From Chitinophagaceae bacterium (lineage in GTDB: Bacteria; Bacteroidota; Bacteroidia; Chitinophagales; Chitinophagaceae): a stretch of DNA of 8,472 nucleotides. The notes beneath the pieces are model-generated. The model searched no databases, had not been told where the DNA came from, and worked only from the letters and a program-made list of their open reading frames with translations. Numbering within the stretch: position 1 is the stretch's first letter; the number at the start of each line of letters is the position of its first letter. Where the stretch lies: positions 1-8,472 of the forward strand of contig JALOMZ010000124.1 in NCBI GenBank assembly GCA_025455205.1. The letters are read 5' to 3'. Both the position numbers and the translations under genes were made by a program. This document shows, one piece after another, positions 1 through 6,426 of the stretch.

Positions 1-738
1 CTGGCTGAAGAGAAACGGCAGCTGGGCATTTTTGGGGCCAGCTACAAAGTGGCCGTGCTCATCACCCTCTTCATCCAGATTTTCAAGATGGCCGCGGAGC
101 CCTTTTTCTTCAAGCAAAGCACCGACAAAAACGCCCCGCGCACCTATGCCCGGGTGATGAAGTTTTTTGTGATGGCCTGCAGCCTCATGTGGCTGGGCAT
201 TGTGCTGGCCATGCCCCTCATCATGAAGCTGGCCTATGGCGAAAACCTGGCGTCTTACCAGGAAGGCAGCGGCATCATACCCATCCTGGCCATGGCCAGT
301 GTATTCCTGGGCATCTATTACAACCTCAGCATCTGGTACAAGCTCACCAACCGCACCTGGAGCGGTGCCTGGATCACCCTGGGCGGAGCGGCCGTCACCA
401 TCGTGCTGAACATTTGGTGGATTCCCCGCTTTGGCTATGTGGGCAGCGCCTGGGCCACGTTCACCTGCTATGCCCTTATGATGGTGGTGAGCTACCAGCT
501 GGGCCAGCGCCATTACCCCGTGCCCTATGCCTGGAAGAAATACCTGGCCTACCTGCTGATTGCCGCCCTTATCGGATCGGCATTTATGCTGTATGCGGAT
601 TCTTTTGCCGGGGCACTCTGGCAGCAGCTGCTCACAGGCGCCGTGCTCTTCATGGCCTACCTCGTATTCCTGCTCAAAATGGAGAAAAAGGATTTTGCCA
701 CCCTGCCGGTGGTGGGACGGTTCATTGCCCGTCTGTAG
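1..738 (+). CDS. Polysaccharide/oligosaccharide flippase (Wzx/MATE-like), C-terminal part, 5' end outside window
   Basis: This is the C-terminal 245 residues of a multi-pass inner-membrane protein; the reading frame is open to the left edge, so the true start is not visible. About seven hydrophobic segments can be seen, at roughly visible residues 17-37, 54-77, 92-111, 124-141, 148-165, 181-199 and 206-226. The motif AEPFFF after the first segment and the stretch IPRFGYVGSAWAT between segments four and five are typical of Wzx/MurJ-like polysaccharide biosynthesis proteins of the MOP superfamily. By family knowledge these move lipid-linked sugar units from the cytoplasmic to the periplasmic face for O-antigen, capsule or exopolysaccharide; the substrate cannot be told from this fragment. 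The protein ends in a short charged tail (KMEKKD) and RFIARL. Its last 17 bases overlap the end of the convergent SRPBCC gene. The family call is firm, the exact substrate unknown. Confidence 0.85.
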   Translation: MAEEKRQLGIFGASYKVAVLITLFIQIFKMAAEPFFFKQSTDKNAPRTYARVMKFFVMACSLMWLGIVLAMPLIMKLAYGENLASYQEGSGIIPILAMASVFLGIYYNLSIWYKLTNRTWSGAWITLGGAAVTIVLNIWWIPRFGYVGSAWATFTCYALMMVVSYQLGQRHYPVPYAWKKYLAYLLIAALIGSAFMLYADSFAGALWQQLLTGAVLFMAYLVFLLKMEKKDFATLPVVGRFIARL

Positions 739-1174
739 CCCGGCGCTCCAGGTAGGCCTTCAATTGCGGCAGCACCCAGTCCCAGCCCTTGTCCACGGCA
801 TCCAGGTATTCATCCCATTGCATCTGCCCGGTGCGGAAACCGCTGTGCTTCACCACCAGCAGGGTATGGCCGGCCTGCGGCGTGCATTCCAGCAACAGAC
901 TTACCGGGCCAATGGGTTCCGATTTGGTATGGTCGTACTGCCAGATATTCTCCAGCTCCAGGAATAAGCCGGATTCATACTGCTTCACCGTGCCATGGGT
1001 GAGGTATTGGATGGCCCCATCGGGTTGTCGCCACTGCCAGCTGAGGCAATGGTTGGGCTGGTCGAAAAAGGTTTCGCAACCGGTCCACCACAGTTTGGTA
1101 TGCTTGGAATACAGAAAGGCGTTCAGCACTTCCACGGGATTCCGTTCGATGATGATTTGCTTGTGCAGTTCCAT
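722..1174 (-). CDS. SRPBCC (START/AHSA1-like) domain protein
   Basis: A 150-residue soluble protein without signal peptide or membrane segment, the usual length for a single-domain SRPBCC (Bet v 1-like) protein. Visible hallmarks are the opening strand followed by a helix (IIIERNPVEVLNAF, residues 7-20), a tryptophan-rich middle (WWTG at 29-32, SWQWRQPDG at 45-53) and the closing long helix with the pattern GWDWVLPQLKAYLE at 130-143. In AHSA1-type members this fold makes a hydrophobic cavity; roles range from ligand binding to Hsp90 co-chaperone-like activity, and none can be assigned here. I chose the ATG at 1174 over the in-frame TTG at 1192 because the domain starts right after it and a GGGGAG stretch lies 10 bases upstream (complement of 1185-1190). 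It lies 89 bases downstream of the metallo-hydrolase gene on the same strand and may share its transcript; the spacer holds nothing I recognise. Confidence 0.8.
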   Translation of the reverse strand: MELHKQIIIERNPVEVLNAFLYSKHTKLWWTGCETFFDQPNHCLSWQWRQPDGAIQYLTHGTVKQYESGLFLELENIWQYDHTKSEPIGPVSLLLECTPQAGHTLLVVKHSGFRTGQMQWDEYLDAVDKGWDWVLPQLKAYLERRATDGQ

Positions 1175-1263
1175 GGCAGGCGATCTCCCCAATCGGGGTC
1201 TGTCAAGGTAGTCATTATTTCGCGGGCAGCGGGTATGTTATGGCGGATGGCCTTGAGGCAGTC

Positions 1264-1902
1264 TTACTGCAGGAAGGGATTGTGCCGCTTTTCTTCCCCA
1301 ATGGTGGTGGCAGGCCCGTGGCCGGGATAGACCACCGTGTCATCGGGCAGGGTGAACAGCTGGCTGCGTATGCTCTCTATGAGCACGCTGTGGCTGCCAC
1401 CTGGCAGGTCGGTGCGGCCAATGCTGCGCTGGAAAAGCACATCGCCTCCAATCACAAAACCCTGGGTAGCACAATAAAAACATACATGCCCCGGAGAATG
1501 GCCGGGGGCAAACAGCACCTGCAGGGTGTCGCTGCCCAGCCGGATCTCTTGTCCCTCGGTCAGCCACTGCAACGGCCCCTCATAATTCTCAAAAGGCAGG
1601 TTCCACATCTTTCCGGAGGCAGGGGCAAACTGCAACACCATCTCCTCATTGGGGTGGATATGCGGGGTAAGGCCCCACTGTCCGGCTGCCCATTTCAGGC
1701 CAAACACATGGTCGAGGTGGCAGTGGGTTTGCAGCAGATACGCAGGCTCCAGCCCCTTTTCGGCTATGAAGCCGGACAACTGCTCCCGCTCTTCGGGAAA
1801 ATAGCAGCCGGGGTCTATCAGGGCGGCCTGTCCCTCGCCGTTGTACAACAGGTAGGTATTTTCCTGTATAGGGCTGAACGTGAACATCGCAATCTGCAGC
1901 AT
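1264..1902 (-). CDS. Metallo-beta-lactamase-fold hydrolase, glyoxalase-II-like
   Basis: A 212-residue cytoplasmic protein of the MBL-fold family, near the size of short glyoxalase-II-like hydrolases (YcbL type). All metal-binding positions are present: THCHLDH (H60, H62, D64, H65), the APGHSPGH motif with H135, the bridging aspartate D154 in GGDVLF, and H195 in VYPGHGP. The GRTDLPGG segment at 162-169 is also characteristic. By family knowledge such proteins bind two metal ions and hydrolyse thioesters such as S-lactoylglutathione or related substrates. The long C-terminal substrate-binding domain of classic glyoxalase II is missing, so the true substrate is open. The start is set at the ATG at 1902 because MLQIAMFTFSPIQENTYLLY aligns with typical N-termini of this family; a TTG at 1926 and an ATG at 1887 are alternatives. 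It is divergent from the large envelope gene across 151 bases, and the SRPBCC gene follows it. Confidence 0.88.
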   Translation of the reverse strand: MLQIAMFTFSPIQENTYLLYNGEGQAALIDPGCYFPEEREQLSGFIAEKGLEPAYLLQTHCHLDHVFGLKWAAGQWGLTPHIHPNEEMVLQFAPASGKMWNLPFENYEGPLQWLTEGQEIRLGSDTLQVLFAPGHSPGHVCFYCATQGFVIGGDVLFQRSIGRTDLPGGSHSVLIESIRSQLFTLPDDTVVYPGHGPATTIGEEKRHNPFLQ

Positions 1903-2021
1903 GTTTATTACGTTTGGATGCTGCAAAAATGGGGCTTTCCGGCCTGCAACCTACTGTTAAATAACCGTTGGTTCATGGGGGGCGGAAAGGCTGTTGACGC
2001 ATTACTTCTACTTTTAAATCC

Positions 2022-2029
2022 TTAATTTG
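2022..2029 (+). promoter_or_regulatory. Possible Bacteroidota -7 promoter element for the large envelope gene
   Basis: The octamer TTAATTTG matches the Bacteroidota -7 consensus TAnnTTTG at all fixed positions except the second base. It lies in an AT-rich stretch of an otherwise GC-rich region and would start transcription about 15-20 bases before the ATG at 2054, which is plausible. I cannot see a -33 TTTG box at the usual distance; the nearest candidate, GTTG at 1993-1996, is about 25 bases upstream, which is too far. Treat as tentative. For the divergent hydrolase gene I found only an imperfect match (CATTTTTG, complement near 1924-1931) without a properly spaced partner. Confidence 0.25.
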
Positions 2030-2053
2030 TAAGAACAATAAACAGGGTTGGAA

Positions 2054-5000
2054 ATGTTCACACAGAAAATACAGGCTGCCCGGCGGATTTGCCTTTTGAT
2101 ATTGGGAGGTTGGATGCTGGCTTCGGGCGCCCTGGCGCAGGTATCGAGCGTGGATTTCGGGAAGAACCGGATCCAGTACCGCAAATACAACTGGCGCTTT
2201 TACCAGACGCCCAATTTCAACGTCCACTTCACGGAAGGCGGCCTGGAACTGGCCAAGTACGTGCTGCAGGTGGCAGAGGAAGAGCTCATACAGCTGGAAC
2301 GCTTTACGGAAACGGCCCTGCAGCGCCGTGCCAATATTGTGTTGTACAACAGTTATGACGATGCCCAAGCCTCCAATATCGGGCTGGGCACCAATATGCC
2401 TGATGCCGGCGGCCTCACGCAGCTGGTGAACAACAAGATGATCCTGTACTTCAACGGCAACCACGCCGACCTGAAGCGGCAGATCCGCGAAGGCATCGCC
2501 AAGATACTGGTGGATACCCGCCTGTTTGGTGAGAACATTGGCGAAATTGCCGGCAATGCCACCCTGCTGGACCTGCCCAAGTGGATGACCGATGGCTATG
2601 TATCCTATGCTGCAGAGCCCTGGAGTGTGGCCAAGGATGATGCCCTGAAGAACCTGCTGCTGGCCAATGAGTACCGCAACTTCTACCAGCTGGCCTACGA
2701 TTATCCCACGCTGGCCGGCAACGCCTTCTTCCACTACCTGGCCACCAAATACAAGAAGGAGAATGTTACCTACTTCATGTACCTCTCCATCCTGTACAAG
2801 AATACCAACAACGCCTCCCTCCGCATCACCCGCATGAAGCTTAAGGACCTGTTGCGCCAGTTCATGGAGGAAGAGACAGACAAGTATTACAAAGAGATCC
2901 GCGGACGCCGCAACTACCCAAAGGGCAGCATTTCGCTGAGCGAATCGGTGGGCAAGAACCGCGACTACTACCACTTTGCCCCCAACCCCAACCCGCGTTC
3001 CTATACCTATGCGGTGGCCGAATACAAGAAGGGCTTCTACAACGTGAGCCTGTATGAGAACTATGTGAACCGCAAAGTGCTCATCAAGAATGGCGTGCGC
3101 GTGATGATGCACGAGCGTAACCCGCTCTACCCGGTGATGGCCTGGGATGGCAAGGGCAGCCGCCTGAGCGTGATCTACTGGGAAAAAGACAAGGTGAAGC
3201 TGATGGTGTACGACCTGGTGCAGGCCGATGTGGTCATCCGCAAGGAGCTGCCCTTTGACCAGGTGCAGGATGCCCAGTATTTCCTGGACCACAAACGGCT
3301 CATCCTCAGCGCCGTGAAAAACGGCCATACCGACATCTATATCTACTACGTGGAAACCGGCAAGGTGGAGCAAATCACCAATGATGTGTGGGATGATGTG
3401 GATGCCTCCTTCGTTTCCTTCCCCAACAAGTACGGCATCATCTTCAGCAGCAACCGGCCCACGGCTACCGTGGGGGGCGGCGACACGTCGCATCCCAGCG
3501 ACTACCGCTACAATGTCTTCCTGGCTGATGTGGATGAGAAAGGCGGCTTCCGCCAGATCACCCAGCTCACCAACCTGAAATTTGGCAATGCCCGCTACCC
3601 CACCCAGTACAACATGAACCACTTCACTTTTGTGAGTGATGAAAATGGTATTGGCAACCGCTATGCCGGCTTCTTCACCACCAAGGCGGAAGGGCTGGAT
3701 ACCCTGGTGATCATTGGTGATGAAGTGCTGCGCAACCCCACGCCCAAAGAAGTGGACAGCACCCTGCGGGCCTGGGAACGCGAGGAGCCGGACAGCGTGG
3801 GCCTCATAGCCCTCACGCGCGACTCTACCTATACCTTCCCCATCACCAACTACCAGAGCAGCCTGCTGGAGAGCCGCATTGCGGGCGACAAAGGCCAGGT
3901 AAGCGAAGTGACCCAGCAAAGCGGCATGAAGATGCTGTACCGGCTGCGGGTGGACAGTATCACCCTGCGCCGCCGCAATGTGAGTGCCCGTCCTACCGAA
4001 TTTGTGAAGCAGCAGATGCAGGAGGCAAAACGTTCAACCGGCGAAGCCACCCGCTATGGTCAGGGCCAGACGGAGCCGGCAGATACCGGCATCTCTTTCC
4101 TGGGTGAATTTGTGCAGAAAGAGGCCGACAAACCCCTGCGCTCCTCCTACCTGCGTCCACAGGGCGAACAGAAACTGGAAGACCGCAGCGACCTGCTGAA
4201 GGATGCCAAGCTCTTCAAATACCGGCTGCGCTTCAGCAACGACCAGGTGCTGGGCGGTGTTACCAACAACCTGTTGCTCACCCGCTACCAGCCCTATGCA
4301 GGTGGCTACGGCCCCATCTACATGAACAACGGCAATAACCTGAGCTGGGCATTTGTGGCCAGCCTCAGCGATGTGCTCGAAGATTACCGCATCACCGGTG
4401 GCTTCAAACCTGGCATCAACTTCTCGGACAACGAATACTTCGTGGACTTCCAGAACCGCCGCAGGCGGCTCGACTGGGGCCTCAATTACTACCGCGCGGC
4501 CAACAGCAGCCAGCAGTTCTACACCACCTCGCCCGACGTGTTCTATGGCACCAAGATCTTCACCAGCCGCTATGCCGTCAATGTGAGCTATCCGCTGGAT
4601 GTGATCCGCAGCGTGCGCCTGATCACCTCCTTCCGCAACGACCGCGTGGTGATGCGACCCAGCCAGTACAGCCAGGGATTCGGCATTCCTGACCGGTACG
4701 GACTGGAGCGACCGGATACCAACCTGCGCTTTGTGAACTTTAGGTTTGAATATGTGCACGACAACTCCCTGAACAAAACCCAGAATATCTGGCATGGCGT
4801 GCGGTGGAAAGTGTACATGGAAAATATCATGCAGCTCAACAAGAGCCAGGCTACCGCCGACAAGGAAGGAGAACGCCAGTTCACCTTCAACCTGGGCGGC
4901 GATTTCAGGTATTACCTGCCCATTTACCGCAACTTCATCTGGGCCACCCGCGCCGCCTTTGATGCCAGCTGGGGCAACCAGAAACTGATCTACTACCTGG

Positions 5001-5491
5001 GTGGTGTTGACAACTGGATCACGCCCAAGTTCAACTCGGAAAACAGGCCGGATCCCACGCAGACCTATGTTTACCAGACCCTGGCCGTACAAATGCGCGG
5101 CTACCAGCAGAACCTGGCCAATGGCAATAACAACGCCGTTATCAACAGCGAACTCAGGCTGCCCGTATTTGCCACCTTCCTGAACAGGCCCATCAACAGC
5201 GCCTTCTTCCGTAACTTCCAGATTGTGCAGTTCATAGACCTGGGTACGGCCTTGGTGGGCACCTTCAGTGGCATCGCCAGACCCGGTGTACGCTATGCCT
5301 CCAGCATTCCCAATAACCCGGTGGTGGTGAATGTGAAGGCCGGCGGTGTGGGTCCCTTTGCCGGCGGATACGGCTTTGGCGTGCGCAGTACGCTGCTGGG
5401 GTATTTCATGAAAGTGGATGCCGGCTGGCCCATGAATGGCTTCTTCAACAACAAGCCGGTGTGGTACTTCGCCCTGGGCTTCGATTTCTAA
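2054..5491 (+). CDS. Outer-membrane protein: degenerate peptidase-MA-like domain, TolB-like beta-propeller and Omp85-like barrel
   Basis: A 1145-residue exported protein. Residues 1-29 form a signal peptide (basic start, hydrophobic core, ALA before Q29). Residues about 40-285 resemble the gluzincin peptidase-MA fold, but the zinc motif HExxH reads REGIA (145-149) and the usual WxxEG reads WMTDG (177-181), so it is probably inactive. Residues about 305-560 hold TolB/PD40-like propeller blades, for example DIYIYYVETGKVEQIT (427-442) and GIIFSSNRP (461-469). A charged linker (about 600-715) leads to a beta-barrel with Omp85 traits: MRGY (1014-1017), QFIDLGTA (1059-1066), YGFGVR (1106-1111), VDAGWP (1121-1126) and the final WYFALGFDF with alternating hydrophobics ending in Phe. 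No POTRA domain is visible. The ATG at 2054 is preferred over the TTG at 2048 because it directly opens the signal peptide. Similar proteins are often labelled TolB-like; I know of no assigned function. Outer-membrane location is inferred. Confidence 0.85.
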   Translation: MFTQKIQAARRICLLILGGWMLASGALAQVSSVDFGKNRIQYRKYNWRFYQTPNFNVHFTEGGLELAKYVLQVAEEELIQLERFTETALQRRANIVLYNSYDDAQASNIGLGTNMPDAGGLTQLVNNKMILYFNGNHADLKRQIREGIAKILVDTRLFGENIGEIAGNATLLDLPKWMTDGYVSYAAEPWSVAKDDALKNLLLANEYRNFYQLAYDYPTLAGNAFFHYLATKYKKENVTYFMYLSILYKNTNNASLRITRMKLKDLLRQFMEEETDKYYKEIRGRRNYPKGSISLSESVGKNRDYYHFAPNPNPRSYTYAVAEYKKGFYNVSLYENYVNRKVLIKNGVRVMMHERNPLYPVMAWDGKGSRLSVIYWEKDKVKLMVYDLVQADVVIRKELPFDQVQDAQYFLDHKRLILSAVKNGHTDIYIYYVETGKVEQITNDVWDDVDASFVSFPNKYGIIFSSNRPTATVGGGDTSHPSDYRYNVFLADVDEKGGFRQITQLTNLKFGNARYPTQYNMNHFTFVSDENGIGNRYAGFFTTKAEGLDTLVIIGDEVLRNPTPKEVDSTLRAWEREEPDSVGLIALTRDSTYTFPITNYQSSLLESRIAGDKGQVSEVTQQSGMKMLYRLRVDSITLRRRNVSARPTEFVKQQMQEAKRSTGEATRYGQGQTEPADTGISFLGEFVQKEADKPLRSSYLRPQGEQKLEDRSDLLKDAKLFKYRLRFSNDQVLGGVTNNLLLTRYQPYAGGYGPIYMNNGNNLSWAFVASLSDVLEDYRITGGFKPGINFSDNEYFVDFQNRRRRLDWGLNYYRAANSSQQFYTTSPDVFYGTKIFTSRYAVNVSYPLDVIRSVRLITSFRNDRVVMRPSQYSQGFGIPDRYGLERPDTNLRFVNFRFEYVHDNSLNKTQNIWHGVRWKVYMENIMQLNKSQATADKEGERQFTFNLGGDFRYYLPIYRNFIWATRAAFDASWGNQKLIYYLGGVDNWITPKFNSENRPDPTQTYVYQTLAVQMRGYQQNLANGNNNAVINSELRLPVFATFLNRPINSAFFRNFQIVQFIDLGTALVGTFSGIARPGVRYASSIPNNPVVVNVKAGGVGPFAGGYGFGVRSTLLGYFMKVDAGWPMNGFFNNKPVWYFALGFDF

Positions 5492-5515
5492 GCATCGCTT
5501 ATGGTTATATAAATG

Positions 5516-5552
5516 AAGAGGCGCTTGCATGTTGATGCAGGCGCCTCTTTTT
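5516..5552 (+). terminator. Rho-independent terminator after the large envelope gene
   Basis: A long hairpin follows the stop codon by 24 bases. The arms are 5516-5530 and 5535-5549, pairing AAGAGGCGC with GCGCCTCTT, then a T-G wobble, then TGCAT with ATGCA around a GTTG loop. It is followed by a run of five T (5548-5552). It lies between two convergent genes. On the minus strand the tract after the stem is weaker (CTTCATTT), so it may also serve the barrel gene, less efficiently. Confidence 0.85.
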
Positions 5553-5572
5553 GTACTCATAAATCCGAATGG

Positions 5573-6250
5573 CTACAGCCGGATTCGATACGAACTGCTC
5601 AGTTTGATGAAGGGGCCGTCGCCCCAATTGCGGTTGGTGAGGTAATTTCTACCTTCCTGGCCCGTGCGGAGCTGGCGGAAAATGCCGTAGCCGGGTTCCA
5701 GCGTAATACAGATCCTTTTGGCCACATAGGCATCCAGGTACAGGGAGAGCTGGTTATCGTCTAGGCGGAGGTACTGCCCGTTCTTTAACCGGTAGCTGTT
5801 GGTGATGGCGCGGAAGGTGGCCCCCCAGTATAGCCGCTGGTTCAGCTTATGCTCCCAGGTAAGCCGGCCCGGCAGCAATCCAAAAATGTAGTCCTTGTCG
5901 CTGATGCGCCAGTCGGCGCCCACCAGCGGTACCACAAACAGGCCAAAGAATTCGCTGTTCATATATACCCCAAATCGGATCTTTCGTCCCGGCGCCTTTT
6001 CATAACTGAGGAAGGTGGCACCACCAAACTGGAAGGTTTTTTCGCCAAACAGGTCCTCGCCGTTCCAGCGGATCACCGGCAGGATATTGAGTCCCCATTT
6101 CGGATTTTTCAGCGGCAGGATGAATCCAATGGGAAATGCCAGGCTCTGCACCCGCGGCACCACCTGGCTCTTGTCGGCAGAGTCAAGGGTCCAGCTTTCG
6201 TAATACGGACTGAGCAGCTGGTAGGTTTTTTCCCGCAGCCACAGCGCCAA
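5573..6250 (-). CDS. Small outer-membrane beta-barrel protein (DUF6268-like), separated from its signal peptide by a frameshift
   Basis: The 225-codon frame encodes a protein built of alternating strands rich in aromatic residues and glycine, with turns such as NPKWG, DKDY and GQEG, ending SSSYRIRL, which fits an outer-membrane barrel. The stretch FFGLFVVPLVGADWRISDKD followed by a FGLLPGRLTWEHKLN segment resembles DUF6268 proteins from memory; no function is established that I know of. In this frame the only upstream start is a TTG at 6250 in the middle of coding-like sequence, with a stop (TGA) eight codons before it. A good signal peptide starts at ATG 6284 in a different frame, and removing one base around the A6 run (6226-6231) would join them into MRYVLTWSMLLFGAVAAG-KTYQLL and a protein of about 236 residues. 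So the real gene probably spans 5573-6284, as a sequencing error or a genuine frameshift. Confidence 0.75.
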   Translation of the reverse strand: MALWLREKTYQLLSPYYESWTLDSADKSQVVPRVQSLAFPIGFILPLKNPKWGLNILPVIRWNGEDLFGEKTFQFGGATFLSYEKAPGRKIRFGVYMNSEFFGLFVVPLVGADWRISDKDYIFGLLPGRLTWEHKLNQRLYWGATFRAITNSYRLKNGQYLRLDDNQLSLYLDAYVAKRICITLEPGYGIFRQLRTGQEGRNYLTNRNWGDGPFIKLSSSYRIRL

Positions 6251-6284
6251 ACAGCAGCATCGACCAGGTCAGAACATAACGCAT
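6183..6284 (-). pseudogene. Out-of-frame signal-peptide leader of the downstream barrel gene
   Basis: From the ATG at 6284 this frame reads MRYVLTWSMLLFGAVAAG, a convincing Sec signal peptide: a basic residue near the start, a hydrophobic core, and small residues (AVAA) at a cleavage site. It then runs out of coding character and stops at TGA (6183-6185) after 33 residues. The body of the barrel protein continues at the same point in a frame one base later. The junction is most likely the homopolymer of six A (T on the + strand, 6226-6231) or the three G just before it. Not an independent gene in my reading; it is the broken 5' end of the barrel gene. Confidence 0.7.
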
Positions 6285-6309
6285 GACGTGAATGCTGGAA
6301 ATGAAACAA

Positions 6310-6343
6310 TGGATGGTCATCCTTCCGAACGGACGACCATCCA
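6310..6343 (-). terminator. Hairpin between the GH3 gene and the barrel gene, possible weak terminator
   Basis: TGGATGGTC (6310-6318) is the reverse complement of GACCATCCA (6335-6343), a perfect 9-base stem. After one A-C mismatch, TCC (6320-6322) pairs with GGA (6331-6333) around an 8-base loop. On the minus strand it follows the GH3 stop by about 83 bases, and the sequence after it (ATTGTTTCATTT) is only moderately T-rich, so it is a weak terminator at best. It also lies 25 bases before the barrel-gene ATG at 6284, so it could be a 5' leader structure of that gene instead. The rest of the 142-base spacer is AT-rich with no clear promoter match. Confidence 0.45.
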
Positions 6344-6426
6344 CAAGTTACATATGCTTCTCAGCAATAATTTATTACAATCAGCAGGGTTGCAGGCCGG
6401 GTAGCCGGTGAACCTTATATGGTCTT

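Noticed and set aside
1240..2025. 261-codon + strand frame over the metallo-hydrolase
   Set aside because: The opposite strand carries all seven metal-binding residues of an MBL-fold hydrolase, so this frame is its shadow.
1973..3919. 648-codon open frame on the minus strand, antisense to the large envelope gene
   Set aside because: Its codons are in exact register with the sense codons, so a stop needs a sense TTA, CTA or TCA, all rare in this GC-rich gene. The translation is a monotonous mix of His, Val, Ala, Ile and Gly with no domain, while the sense frame has a signal peptide and clear motifs.
4034..5560. 508-codon open frame on the minus strand, antisense to the barrel part of the same gene
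   Set aside because: Same codon register and same explanation as the other antisense frame; it also runs through the terminator hairpin, and its composition is that of an antisense shadow.
6223..6233. Programmed -1 ribosomal frameshifting at the A AAAAAC string
   Set aside because: A -1 shift from the signal-peptide frame leads to the third frame, which ends at 6109 and does not encode the barrel; joining to the barrel needs a +1 (or -2) change.
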